The position numbers and the translations under genes were made by a program. A stretch of DNA of 64,000 bases from Papilionanthe hookeriana x Papilionanthe teres (Eukaryota; Streptophyta; Magnoliopsida; Asparagales; Orchidaceae): positions 116,420,183 through 116,484,182 of the forward strand of contig CM040428.1 of the NCBI GenBank assembly GCA_022702705.1. Reading direction: 5' to 3'. The first letter of the stretch is position 1, and every line of letters begins with the position of its first letter. Under the pieces are notes generated by a model that worked only from the letters and a program-made list of their open reading frames with translations, was not told where the DNA came from and searched no databases. Positions 40,101-55,100 of this stretch are shown piece after piece.

Positions 40101-43100
40101 TTTAAATTTAAGTTCATTTCCCTCCCCCAAACTTAGTTCTTTTAATAAGGTTTTAAAATATTTTTCACTATGAAATTTTAAACTAAGCAGGAAGAAAAGG
40201 TATAATATTTAAGGTATTTAAAACAGTAAATAATACAGGTATAAGCGGCAATATAAAAGAGTAGCAAAGTAAATAATAATAAGAAAATTAACACTCTTTT
40301 ACATTTTTAAACATTTAAGAAAACAACAGGAGCATAAATAAGATTAAATTCTAAGCAATCTGATAACAAAAATAAACTAAGTTACTACAAGTTCTCAATC
40401 AGTACAATAATACATGAAAAGTAATAAACACACATAACAAGCACATCAACAAAGTAAAGCAAATATAAAGTCTAATCATCCTCAGTCGCCTCCTCATCGT
40501 CAGAAGAATCATCAGGAATATGACTTCTGGGGTTGATTCATGGGGTGAATTTAGGACATGTAGGAAATTCAATATTCCTATCACCCTTCAAAAATTTTAT
40601 CAGTGCTTCATTATGCTCCCCATCATAGTCACTCTTTCTCTGTATATAGTCTGATACATGATCAAATTTGCTATCCATCTCATCTACTCTGCATTGCATC
40701 AAGAATATATCACTTTGTTGCTCCAAATATCTCTGACAAACAATGTTCCACACATCAGGTGGATGCTCAGATGTAGAAGTAGATGACCTAGAAGCAGAAG
40801 TAGAAGACACGGAAGGATATGCTCCAATACTTACTCTTAGTCTTCCCATAAATATCAACATGAGATTTCCCTATCGGCTTTAGCGGCTTAAGCTGCTCTT
40901 GAGAAATATAATAAGAAACACCAGCATTCTTGCAAATTGAGAAAATGAGAGCCGGAAGCCTAAACCAGAAATAACACTTCTTCTAGCAGAAGTGCTGATC
41001 TCATCATAAATAATGGCTCCCACGTCTATTGGCTTCATTTCTTGTATGCAGTAGTTCAAAATAGTTCTCTATTTCGTCACCTCACTCAAGTGGTTTGACG
41101 GAAGGAGACAAGCAGAAATAAAATAATGCCAGGCTTTAGAAGTAGCATTAAGCATCGAAGAAGAGAAATTTACCCGTTTATTGTTTCTTATTTTTCAGGC
41201 TCCTCTTCCATCAGTCAAATAAGCCAGAATCTCATCGAGTTCTCCCTCAGAAGGAGTAAAAATATCATAAAAATAGTATGTCACTGGAGGCAGACCATAA
41301 AACATGTTGATCACTTCCGGAGTGAATTCAACTATTGTCCCTCTCAAATAAACTTCAAAATCGGTCGTTTCGGGAAAAATTTGCATAGAACTCTCGAACT
41401 AAAGAAATAACTGCTACCGCAGAAAATTAGCAGAACTGCTCCCACTGTTTGACAAATAATATGCTCGATCGATCTACTGAGATGATAAAACTTCTTTCCA
41501 CTATAAACTTGCGAACAATAGTAAATTCGTTGTAACGAACTTGTGCACTCTCACTAGCAAACCTTGTTTGATCAAATTTGATATGCTCCTTACCCCACTT
41601 TGATTTAGGTGTCATTCCTAAAATTTTCAAATAATTCCAAATAAATCTCAAGAAATATAAAATCACACTAAATAAAAGCTCATCTCACTAAATCAAACTT
41701 AAATCCATGGATCTTCCTCCCAAAAATTATATTTTTTTTCTTCCAAAATTTCAGCACTATACAAAAGTAAAAAAATTCATGGTGAAAATTAAATTAAAAC
41801 GTAGATCTAACCTTGAGAAGTTGAAATCCGAAGTTAATTCGCGTCAAAATCTTTCAAATCTTGCTTAAAATGGAACTCTAGATCTGATTTTCGCAAAAAT
41901 GGAGGAAGAAGATGAAGCTTATACGTGAAAATGGAGTTGGGTCGGTTTTAAAGGCTGAAATTCGGTCAAGTTGAACAGTCGCTTAGGCACTGGAATCACC
42001 TAACATTCCGATTTTTTTTCGATTTTATACATTTTGTAATTTAGGTGATTTTAACATCTGTAAGCCTAAAATCAACTGTTAATCTTCATCAAATATCTTC
42101 CAGAAAATAATATTAAAAAAAAATCCAAAAGGTTCCAAATTTAAAGATAACATTCCAAATATCTAACAAAAAATATTCTAAACTTTACTTCATTTCATTT
42201 CATTCCAAATCTTCAAGATAAGGCTAAAAAAATACAAAAAATATACATCAACAATAAACTCTCACATCTCACAAACACATAAAACACTAATAAACATCTC
42301 CACATAAAACAATTTCAAATCACAACCCACTTAACAATCACATTCAATCTCTCCACTTATTTCTTCTTAATTTTATAGATTCACATCAGAACCTTCATTA
42401 GTTCCACAAGGTAATTCACTACGAACAAATGAATGGAAGAAAGGGACTCGAGGAAATTCCAACACCGTCTTTTCATCGATCCAATTATGCTTAGCGTACA
42501 TTGTTACCTGATAATCTTCAAAGCATGCCAAATGATCTGATTGAACTTTCATTTGCCATTCAATATGCTCAATTTGGTGGAACATCTCATGCAATCTCCC
42601 TCCAACTAGAATTAACTCTTATTCAATCTTCTCAAGTTAATTGCATAACTTCTCCAGAGTCATGGCTAGATAGCCATTAAAATAAGTTTGTGAATCCTTG
42701 TGCACAAATTTCTCCTTCCCTTTAATTCCAATTTTTAATCTCTCCATGGAAGCAATCAAAACTCTTTCTTTTCTCTAAAGGAATGTTTTAGTCGAAAATT
42801 TTGATGGCTTGATGGTTTGGGACGAAGGTATGGTAGTTTAAATGGATTAGAATGTGCAAAAACTGTTTTGGGGCAGTTTTTCTACAATGCAGAAACTGTG
42901 GCGCCTATGCGCCAATTTGGACACTTAGGCGCCAGGATCACAGGTATCTGGCGCTTAGGCACTAGAATTATGAAAATCACAGGTTCGCCATTTATCGAAT
43001 TCTCATAAGTTTCATACTCAATTAAGGTTTAAAAAGGTAGGTCAAAGGCATGTAACTAAGTTTAGTCACATACAACACAATCAAACACGAAATAAAATCA

Positions 43101-46100
43101 TACTATGGACTGCCTCCCATAAAGCGCTTGGTTTAACGTCGTCAGCCCGACATAAACAACATTTTACTCCGAGTGGGTTAAAAATAACACATCTTTAAAA
43201 GATGGCACGCTTTCTTCATAATAGGGCTTCAATCTATGTCCGTTCACCTTAGTTACTGAATCAATTTTTAAATCTTTAATCTCCACAGCTCCATAAGGGT
43301 AAAATTTCTCAACCACATACGGCCCTATCCATTTGGATTTTAATTTTCCTGGAAACAATTTTAATCTTGAATTGTATAATAAAACTTGTTGTCCAGGCTT
43401 AAAATTCTTTCTTAATATTCTTTTATCGTGCATAATCTTCATTTTCTCTTTATAAATTCGAGCACTTTCATAAGAATCATTTCTCATCTTATCCAATTCA
43501 TTTAATTGTAATAATCTTTTATCTCCAGCTTCTCTTAAATTATAATTAAACTCTTTAATTGCCTAATAAGCTTTATGTTCCAGTTCAACAGACAAATGAC
43601 AAGGTTTTTCATAAATGAGCCTATAAGGCGACATTCCAATAAGAGTTTTATAAGCAGTCCTATAAGCACATAACGCATCATCAAGTCTATCAGCCCAATT
43701 AGTTTGCTTTGGATTAACCGTTTTTTTTAATTCTTTTAATCTCTCGATTTGATATTTTCGCTAATCTACTAGTTTGAGGATGATAAGCTATTGAAATTTT
43801 ATGCTTGATTCCAAATTTGCTCAATAATCTCTGAATCAGAAAATTCATAAAGTGATTTCCCCCATCTGTGGTGATTATCTGTGACATTCAAAATCTAGTG
43901 AAAATATTTTTAGTTAAAAAATTTTCCACACTTTTAGCATCACATTGAGGTAAAACAATTGCTTCAATCCATTTCGAAACATAATCAACAACTAATAAAA
44001 TATACATTTTTCCTGAAGAAGGCACAAACGGTTCCATGAAATCTAAACTCCAGACATAAAAAATTTATACTTCCAGAGTGAAATTTAGTGGCATTTCGTT
44101 TCTTCTAGAAATATTGCCTATGCGTTGACATCGATCACAGGATTTAACAAAATTATTAACATCCCCGAATAATGTAAGCCAATAAAATCCGGATTGTAAA
44201 ATTTTCGAAAGCAGCTTTATCAATTCCAAAATATCCACTAAATTCGGAGTTGTGTCATTTTGAATAATCTCATAAGTTTTCTTCATAAGGAACATATCTT
44301 CGTATAATAGTAATCCTTACATTGTTTAAAAAGATAGGGATTATCTCAAAAATAAAATTCAACATCATGTAAAAATTTCTTTTTCTGATACTGATCTAAT
44401 CTATACGGCATAATGCTACTAGCTAAATAATTAACTATATCAGCATACCATGGGATTAATCCGACATAAACAACATAAAGTTGTTAATAAGGAAAATATT
44501 CGTTTATTTCTCCCTTATCATTCATTTCATTATTTTCAATTCTAGATAAATAATCCGCAATTTGATTATCAGACCCTTTCTATCGACTATTTGAAGGTCA
44601 AATTCCTGCAACAGAAGAATCCATCTAATCAATCTTGGTTTAACTTTTTTTTAGTCATTGGATATTTAATAGCAGAGTGATCTGTATGCACTATACACTT
44701 ATTCCCAAGTAAATATGATCAAAATTTGTCAAAAGCATATACCTATGACCAATAACTCTTTCTCGGTAATAGTAGTAATTAATTTAAACTTCATTAAGAG
44801 TTTCATCGGCATAATATATAACTTTAAACATCTTATCATACTGTTGTCTCAAAGTAGCCCCGATAAGATAATCACTATATCACACATTAATTCGAATGGT
44901 TTTCCCAATTAGGTGCAATAATGATTGGTGCAGTAATTAATTTCTCTTTTAACAAATTAAAAGCTTTTAGACAAATGTCATCAAATTCAAATTTAGTATA
45001 TTTTTCTAAAAAATGGCATAGAGGTTTTGTAATCTTGGAAAAGTTTTTAATATATCTCCTATAAAATCCAACATGTTCAAGAAAACTTCTTATACCATTA
45101 ATAGAAGTTGGGGGTGGTAATCCAACAACAACTTGAATTTTTGCTTAATCAACTTACATACCATTTTTAGAAATCTTATACTAAGATAATTCCTGTCATG
45201 ACCATAAATCGATACTTCTAGATTCAATTAAATTTGTTTCTCGACGAACGTTTAACACTTTTGACAAATTGTATAAGCAAAATCGAAGAGTTCAAATACC
45301 AAGAAATCATCCATAAAAATTTCAATTCCTCTTTCGATTAAGTCACAAAAAATGGCCATCATACAACTTTCGAAAAGTAGCGAGTGTAGTATCGCATAAT
45401 CTAAAAGACATTCTTCGAAAGCAAAAGTTCCATACTGACCTAGAATTTAGTATTTTCTGATCTTCGGAAGTAATATGTATTTGATGATACCCAGAATATC
45501 CATCCAGAAAATAAAAAATAAGAATGTCCGGCTAATCTATCCAGCATTTGATCTAAGAATGGAAGTGGAAAATGATCTTTCCTGGTGGCATCATTTAGTT
45601 TTCTATAATCAATACAAATTCGCCAACTATTAACTTGTCTAGGAGGTATTTATTCATTATTCTCATTTTTAACAACAGTTACTCCTTTCTTTGGAACACA
45701 ACGAATATGACTTACACAGGAATATCTGATATTGGATATATAATACCAACATCCAGCCATTTAAGCATTTCCTTCTTAACAATTTTTTTTTTAACTGGAT
45801 TTAATCTTCTTTGAGGATCAACACTGGGTTTACTATCATCTTCTAGTAATATTCTGTGCATACAAATTGAAGGACTGATTCCTTTAATGTCTCGCTATAG
45901 TCCACCCAAAAGCTCTTTTATATTCTCTTAATACTTGCTAGTTTTACTTCGATCGCAAGATCAATCTGAAGATATAATAACTGGTAAAGTTAATGAATTC
46001 TTTAAAAAGACACATTTCAAATGAGAGGGTAATTCTTTTAATTCCAATTCAGGAGCCTTTTCAATAGATGATTTGAATTCATTACTTTCAGTAGTATCTA

Positions 46101-49100
46101 ATATCTACCAATTATCATTAATGTAATGAACTTCTCTTACTTCTGTTTCTTCATAATCGCTTTCATCACTTAAATTTTCAGGGTCTGTAAATTCTTCTTC
46201 TTTAAAATGAATCTGACATTTTTCTTGAAAATATTGTTCAATAATGTATTCCAAAATATCCATTCTATAACACTTTTCCTTGTTAGGATACCTCATTGAT
46301 TTAAGAACATTAAATGTTACTTCTTGATCATTAACTCTCATGGTTAACTCTCCTTTTTGCACATCAATCACAGCACGTCCGGTAACAACAAAAGGTCTTC
46401 GTAGGATAATAGGAATCTCTTTATCTTCTTCCATATCCAAAATTATAAAGTGAACAGAGAAAATAAATTTATCCACCTTAACCGAAACATCTTCTATTAC
46501 TCCTCTAAGGTGAGTAATAGATCGGTCTGCTAATTGCAAGGTTACAGTTATAGGAGAAATTTTTCCTAGATCCAATCTCTTATAGATGGATAAACGTATG
46601 AGATTAATGCTCGCTCCTAAATCACATAAGACTTTTCCTTGAAATCTATCTCCTATAAGTACACGTATTGTAAAACTTCCGGGATCTTTTAGTTTTGCGA
46701 AGTTTTTTCGAATAATTCGCACTACATTCTTTACTTAGTACTACAGTTTCAAAAGCTTCAAATTTTCTTTTCTTGTTACGAATGTCTTTCATAAACTTTG
46801 CATACTTAGGCATTTGTTCCAGTGCTTCAGCGAATAGATATTAATAGTAAGCTTTTTGAACACCTCGAAAAATTTAGAAAATTGTTGATCCAGTTTTTGC
46901 TGCTTAAGTCATTGTGGAAATGGAGGTGGAAATTTTTCATATTCATCTTGAGATGACAGTTGTTTCTCTGTTTCAGGTAGTTGTTCTTTAGGTTTCTCAA
47001 CTTCTACCACTTCAGTTTTTGAATTTTACTCTCTTTTCCATCCCTTGGTTCTTTTCCACTTCTAAGTAACACAACTTTAATTTGCTCAGGATCTTTTCCA
47101 TTTTCTCTTGGATTTAATTCAACAGTGCTAGGTAGTGTTCCTTGTGGTCTACTATTTATAGCATTTGCAATTTGCCCCATTTGGTTTTCAATATTTCTTA
47201 TGACAGTATTTTGACTTTGTAATTGACTCCCCATTTGTAAAATTAATTCCTCTATCGAAAATTTCTTTTCTTTAAATTGCTGATTATTCAAGTCAGGAGG
47301 ATAAGAAGGTCGATAATTAGAATTATTTTGATTATTCCAATTTCCACTTGTGATAGGTTGGTTGTTACCCTATTGAGGATTTGCATTATTCCAATTAAAA
47401 TTAGGGTGATTTTTCCAACCTGTATTATAATAATTTGAATATGGGTTATTAGTTTTGCTAGCAATAGCTTGTGATGTTTCTAAAGTTTGATAGTAATCAA
47501 CATTTCCCGAATTATCATTTAAGTGTGCTAAATGAGACAAGTTATCCAATTTCTTTGATATAGCAGCCACTTGAGAAACTAAAATCGAAAAGACTTCATT
47601 TTCTTGAATACTAGTCACTCTTTTAGGATTAATCCTATAAGAAGGTCATTGGAAATTATTAGTTGTCATTTCTTCAATTAAAAAATAAGATTCATCAATG
47701 ATTTAAGGCTACGTTTGTGCATTGCTGAACATATTTCGAGTACTAGAGTTGCCATTACTTTAAGCTATTATGAGAGCTGTTCTTCTGTTTGTCAGCGCTG
47801 TTGTGCGAAAACAACTTGTGGCGTCTTGTTTACGAAAAAATGATCATGTTACCCCTGTTTGGTAAAACTGTAAAAAAGAAAACCGTAAGTACCACATTCT
47901 CGTAACTTCAGAAGCAAAAAGGGTTATAAAACAGAAACTAGTACAAGGAAATGAGATATCTGAAGCTCAAATTCGCCTTCATGCCATCAAAAAGATTAAA
48001 CAGTCACATGTTCTCAACCATTGACGCATTAATCTTTCAACAGAGAGAGAGAGAGAAAGTACGAGCTGACCTGGAGTTCTTGCTCAGATGTTTTGAGCTT
48101 TTCAGCATACTTTTGTACTTGTACGACGCTTTTTTGCAACTATAAGGCAAAAAAGCACTGCAGACATTAAATACAAGGACAACATTGATTTATTAAACAA
48201 CCAATAAATAGAACCAACATGGGTTTAATTACTTTAGTTAGCAACAATTGACATTGAGAAGAGAATTTCTTTGCAACAGCCACTGCTTCCTCCAATTTCT
48301 GCACTGATAAAACTGAATAAGAAAACCAATAAATTCTCATTGCAAAAGGAGGCAAAACTAATTCTTTTGACTATGAGGTTTCAGCTTATCAATTATGACC
48401 AGCAAGCCATGAATATAAAGCAAGTTCAATGGCAATGCATAGGATGAAATCACCCTGAAACAAGTTCCTCCTCTACAATCATGTCTTGAAGATGATCAAG
48501 CTGCATGTGAAAAGATATTCAATCTAAAGAAGCAACCGCCTCATTGGCATGCATTATAAAATTTTCTGTGACCACATGAAGTACAACAAACTCAAGTTTG
48601 CTGTATTTTATATAGAAATTTGTAAACTAAAATGTATTCAAGGAAAAATATTGGAATTAGTAGCTTATATTAACTAACAGATATCACTAACAAAATGAAA
48701 GTAATTTAAAGGGGCAAAACAGTCAAATTCAGGAAGCCAAAAATTCAAAAAATAGAAAAGATCAAAGTGAGTTCTCTCCCAAAACCTAACTCTTAAGATC
48801 AAAGATAGCAATCAACTATTTTTAGGATAGACCTACAATTTTTGCAGTGGCAGCCTCTCTAGCATCCTTCACATTACAGAAAATGTATTTTTAATTTGCG
48901 CATCTCGCTCGTATGTTCCAACCCCTCCAATTCTATAACCATTCTCATTCTTTACATTAAACTCATTTAGTTCTTGAAGTGATCTTAATTTCTCAAAATC
49001 GGCAATCACCCTTTTTGCATCAAAGTCATTGGAAACACAAACCCACATTTTCAGTTCAAATTCTTCTCTCAGATCTTCATAGATGTGTTATAGGAGAGTT

Positions 49101-52100
49101 GTCTTGCCCATGCCACCGTGACCCACTATGGATAGAAGATAAATGTTTTTGTACAGAGTAGGGTTAGCAATATGAGTTGGAGCTTTGTTGGCTTCCTCAA
49201 CCACTGCATAACAAAATCCTTCTCCTCGCCTCTACCGATGAGATCATTTTTAGGATTCTGTTTCACGATTTCTGTACAGTTGAAGCTCCAGCTCCTGTGG
49301 CTCCTGCGGCTCCTGCTTTGCGTTATCGATGAGACGAAGGAAAATACTGACCTCAACCGGCGATCGAGATAGCTGCAAACCCAAACCACGCAATCCGGCC
49401 CGCCTTCCACTTCGACAATGGTCCGCCGGCGATCGAGAGAGGCGGAGGAGACCGACGCTTAGATAAGGAGTAGGAAAAAGAACAAGCATGCAGCAACTGT
49501 CATTGCTCTTCGACAGTCCTCGACGAAGGAGGGGGCCTGAACGAACGCCGCGAAGAAACTAAGCGGAATCGGATCGAGGGGCAACTGGGGTAAAAATCTG
49601 CTGCGGAACGCTGGCCGTGAGATCGATCCCGCGGCCCGCTTTTCTCTCAACTTCGCGGTCGAAGCATGTCCGCCGCGCCCCCAAACGACTAAACTTCGCG
49701 GTAAGGTGCCGCGAAGCTGGCCTGCCGCGCTCCCAAACAGAGCCTTAAACTTTAAAGAACCACCAGCAACAACATCAATAATAAATTTAAGAGAACCTAT
49801 TAATCCATTATAAAATATTTTTATATTAACCAGTCTGGTAAAGAGTGATGTGGGCATTTTCTAAGAAGTTCTTTGAATCGTTCCTACGCTTCATAAATAG
49901 TTTCCCATCAAGTTGAGTAAATGAAGTTATATCATTTTTAATAGATCCCGTCACTAACAAATTTAGCCAAATCTTAGTCATATCCCTTAGAGAAAAAGGA
50001 AAAAGCCTAAGTATAATAGCATCATCAGAAACACGATCACATTTAAAGATGGCACAAAGTTCTAGAAAAATAGCTAGGTGTAAATTAGGATCTTCGATAC
50101 GAGACCCTCCAAACCGATTATTTTGAACCATTTGTATAATCGCGAGTTTTAATTCAAAAGAATTTGCAATTACAATGAGTAATTGAATCCTTAGATGAAT
50201 TTCATTAGCTGTAGGGTTAGCATATTCTCTTAAAAGTCTTTGTTGATTTTGATTTTTATTTTCAATATTTTGATCAATATTCTTTTGAGGTATATTAGTC
50301 ATTTCTTGCAAATTACGAAATCTATTCTCATTTCTAATTTTTCTTATAGTACGTTCTAATTCAGAATTATAAGGTATTAATCCTTCAGTTCCTGAACTTC
50401 GCATAAAAATAAGAGAAAGATATTTAATTTATTTAAATATATATTTTTGTTTGTTGTTTTTTTATTATATATATATATATATTTATATTGTAATTTGCTT
50501 TATTTTAATTATTTGTAATCCCCGGCAACGTCGTAGAAAACTTGACCCAACTGCAATTACGTAAGTAAAATAACTTATAAAATTATGGCCAAACTTGACC
50601 CCAAATCTGATTAAGCGGCTAACGTACAATAATTAAAGACTAAAGTTTTTATAAATAAATATAAATCGCACACTGAGAGTACTTACGCAAGTATACGTAT
50701 CGTTTCAAGTAATATAGAGTTCTTTTTAAAACCCCAGATATCGATCACACGAGGATTAATAAAGTTAAAAGAAAGAAAACTATTAATTAAAATCTTTTAA
50801 TTTAAAACTAATTAAAATATGCAGAATACGAAAATTAGCAAGTGATAAAACAATAAACAAAGATTCTTTCCCCATACGAAATATTCCATGATTAATAAGC
50901 AGTTAAAATTAGTTGAGAACTTTAAAAATGTGGTTTTGTGACAAATATGAGCATATATATCATTTACGCTTTGGTCCAGGTCATAAAAAACATTAGTTAG
51001 TTTTTAAAGATTGGATTAGGATGTATTATTAGTAGATATGGATGAATTTCTAGACTCTAACTTCTAGGTTCCCCCAAATGGTTGCCCATGGTTTGGCGTA
51101 CTAGTGACCCATCACCTCTTTTGTAAAACCAAATTGATTGAATTTAGCCTGTCACACTAAAAACAAAATCAATTCTACTCCCATTAAAGATTATATCTCT
51201 ATTTATTTGCACTTTCTCCTTTAAGAGAAATGTGATACATACAAGTTAAGAATTTAACCTCACTGTCGAATCTTAAGAATTCTCCATAGCTTTTAATAAT
51301 AAAAGAGACCAATTTGTAAAGTAAATTAAGATTAGGTACGGTATCATCACAAATTTTTAGAAAATAGGAAATCAAGTTCTCAAATGCGATTTAAATGCAT
51401 TCATTAATTCATTTCATATTCGTAGGGAGAAAGAAAAGAAAACATCTCAGAAAGCATAGAAATTACATCACAAATCATATTCATATAACTCAAATCCAAA
51501 ACACTAAACCTAAGAAACAAGATATAAATACTTATCTAGAATGTAATCCAAGCAACCATTTGAAGTTTCTCTGACTCCACAGACTCTAACAGGACTTTGA
51601 CTCTCGAATTCACACTAAACTCTCACTAAAATAAAGAAGAAGAAAAGAAGAAGACAATTTACTTAACAACTCTTAATTAATTATTTATTAATTAATTTTT
51701 GCTCACGTTTTTGCTGTAGAAATGGTCATCTATTTATAGATTTTCAGAAATAACCAAGAGTTGCTTAAGTCACCTCTTCAAAATTCGTTCACTTTCAATG
51801 AATACAACAACAACAACAACAAAGCCTTAATCCCACTAAGTGGGGTCGGCTACATGAATCCTTTTTCTCCATTGCGTCCTATTAAGTGTCAAATTTTCGT
51901 TTAATTCTAATAAATTAAGATCATTTTTTATGCAATAAGCCCAAGTTTTCCTAGGTCCGTCTCTCGCCTTTCTTAACATAAGTTGTATTTAAAACATCTA
52001 CTCTCCTAATCGGATCATCAATGTGGTCGACGTTTAATGTGACCAAACCATCTAAGGCGACTCTCTCTAATTTTATCCGTCACCGGTGCAACTCCAACCC

Positions 52101-55100
52101 TTTTACGGATATATTCATTTCGCATTTTGTCTCTAAGTGTAAAGCCACTCATCCACCTAATCATTCTCATCTCGGCAACACTTAACTTAACATTATGCTT
52201 CTCTTTTAAAGGCCAACATTCAGCACCATGGAGCATTGCAGGTCTCACCACCATCTTATAAAATTTTCCTTTCGATCTAGCGGAACTTTTCTATCACACA
52301 ATAGGCCGGACACATTCCTCCACTTCAACCAACCAACTCGAATTCTACTATTAACATCCCCATCTATATCACCATCGCTTTGAACAATGGACCCGAGATA
52401 TCTAAATCGTTCACACCTTTTAATAATTTGATCACCCAAAGTTACACTCGCCGTCACTAGACCTACTATTACTAAAATTACATTCCATGTATTCGGCTTT
52501 AGTTCTACTCAAACGAAGACCTTTAGACTCCAATGTAGACCTCCATAATTCAAGTTTTTCCCGGACTTTTTCTCTCGTCTTATCCACAAGGAGGATATCG
52601 TCAGCAAAAAGCATACACCAAGGTACATCCTCTTGTAAATGCCCAAGTAAGACCATCCATAAATAAAGCAAAAAGATATGGGCTTAAAGCCGATCCTTGA
52701 TGTAAACCAACGTAAATAGTAAAATACTTGGTCAATCCTCCTTCGGCTCGAACACATGTAATGTACTCAAGTATATATATCTTTAATGACTTGAATATAA
52801 GTCATATCAACACCTTTCTTCTCGAGGACTCTCCAAAGAACATCTCTAGGAACCTTATCGTAAGCTTTTTCTAAATCAATAAAAATCAAATGTAGATCCT
52901 CCTTATTATCTCCGTACTTCTCCATCAAACCTCTCAATAAATGTATAGCTTCCATGGTGAGACTCGCCCGGCATAAATCCAAATTGAATATGAGAAATCT
53001 TCGTAATACGTCTTAACCTATGTTCGATTACCCTCTCCCATAATTTTAAAGTATGACACAACAATTTAATTCCTCTATAATTTGCACACTCTCGTGCATC
53101 TCCTTTATTCTTAAAAATGGGGACCAAAATGCTCTTTCTCCACTCCTCAGGCATCCTTCTAGTTTTTAAAATAATATTAAAAAGTTTAGTAAGCCAGGAA
53201 ACTCCCAAATCACCTAAACATTTCCACACTTTCAATGAATATTCTAGAAATTAACTGTAGGCGTCAGTTCTGGCGCCTAGGCGCCAGGATCTCTGCGCGA
53301 ATGGATGCATCCATTTACATTTATGTCGCACCGCTTCGTTTAATAACTGCTCTCCCGTGTCTATATTCATTGTATCTTGTTTATAACATGTGAGAATATG
53401 TCTAGAGGCTTTTAGATTGGTTCGAAAGCGTCAATAACCATCCAATAACTGTGAAGAAATCTCTAGAATCAATTTGCTGTGTCTGGCGCCTAGGCGCCAA
53501 AATCAGTCTCTTTGCATTTTTACTCTTTTTGGCTCGTTTTTACTCCTTTTTAACTCTTTTTCTTCATAAACTCATTTTGTTGTACCTGCAATCAAAACAT
53601 AAGAAATATCTTTCATTAAAGCGTAATATCCTTAAAATATTAATAAAAATTTGATATAAAATTCTAAGCAATTTTATGGCGGATCAATACCCACATTGAA
53701 CTACGGTCACCACAACCTATAACACTTCCCTCTAACCATCTTGCTTGCCAAGTTCCACCACTTGAGGATATCCAACATGAGATTGATAATACGGAGCTGC
53801 ACAAGGAACTGTGTGCACCCTAGGAGAAATAAATCCACTGAGTAGGATAAAAAGCAATCTGCAACTACAAGATTATTCACAACCAAACCCGAATCCACAC
53901 CTCTTACGTTTCAAGCGAAGTGGAATCTAGTGGAGAAGACAAGAAAAATTGCAAAAATTATCTTATACAGGAGTATGTTGCTTATGGGATCTTATACTCA
54001 CTTTATAAAGCTTTTGCATCTAATCTTGATAGTGTGCATATACTCAAGTCTATTCATGAAGTACTTTAATGTTCAGAATGGAAAAAGACACTTGAATAGG
54101 AGATCTAAGCGCTTGATTTAATTAATGACACATGTTCTTTTTGAAAGCTTCCTCCAGATAAAATATCCGTTGGGTGCAAATGCTGGTTCAATGCCAAAGA
54201 TTTCACCCAGTCGTAGGGGATAAACTACCAATAGACGTTTGCACTTGTAGATAAGCTAAACACTATACTAGTTCTTCTCTTGTTAGTAAACAAAGAATGA
54301 TAATTGCATCATCTTGATATCTAAGAATGTTATTTTGGATGGATACATTGAAGAAGTGTATATAGAGATCCCATAATTAGAAAATGACTCAAATAAATAT
54401 TTGACTTGTAAACTAAGTAGGTCACTTTATAACCTCCCACGGGCTTGGTTTGATAAGTTTGCTAAGACTGAAATTTAATGGATATATCTAATGCCAAGCT
54501 GATCATACACTATTCTTAAACATGCATTGGGAGGTAAGAAAGCTACACCCATTGTCTATGTATATGATATGATCTTGGCATGTGATGATGAACAAGAGAT
54601 TAGGAAGATTAAGGAAGTTTTTGCCACTGAAATTAATATTAAGGATCTAGGTGCTTTGAAATATTTTATGGGCATAATAGTGGCCAGGTCTAAGAAGAGA
54701 ATGATGATATCCCAAAGAAAATACATCCTATACCTACTAAAAGAGACAAGAATGATGGGGTGTAAACATGTTCAGACTCTTATGAATTACAACAAAATGT
54801 TACATTTTGGAGGAGAATGGACACCAGAGGAAAAATATAGATTCTAAAGATTGGTGAGAAAGTTTATCTACTTTTCATTCAGTAGACCTGACATCATTTA
54901 TTTTGTTAGCATTGTCAGTTAATATATAAATTTTTAGATGAGGAACAATTGGAGATGATCCGCATAATATAGAGATTTCTTAATAAGATCCTTGATAGAG
55001 GGTTATTTTGTAAGAAATCAGATAATAAGGAGGTTGAGATTTATATTAAACCTAGTTGGACATGAGACCTCAAGGAAAAACATTCACATATAGATATTAC

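Larger units (their letters stand above)
37504..53686 (-). mobile_element. Athila-type Ty3 retrotransposon (16.2 kb including two nested insertions)
   Basis: LTRs at 37504-39184 and 50543-53686 begin TGACCCAAC and end GGCGGATCA on +. They are flanked by ATACC duplications. On the minus strand the order is primer-binding site, gag, protease, reverse transcriptase/RNase H, integrase, an env-like/plant transposon ORF, and a polypurine tract. Without the TIR element (2.04 kb) and the RTE (1.44 kb with its duplication) it was about 12.7 kb, normal for Athila. LTRs differ by several percent by eye (not computed), so the insertion is not recent. All genes are broken. Confidence 0.88.

Noticed and set aside
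48850..49300. A functional NBS-LRR gene
   Set aside because: A stop directly after the P-loop, a frameshift before it, a large internal deletion and no LRR repeats; it lies within transposon ends.
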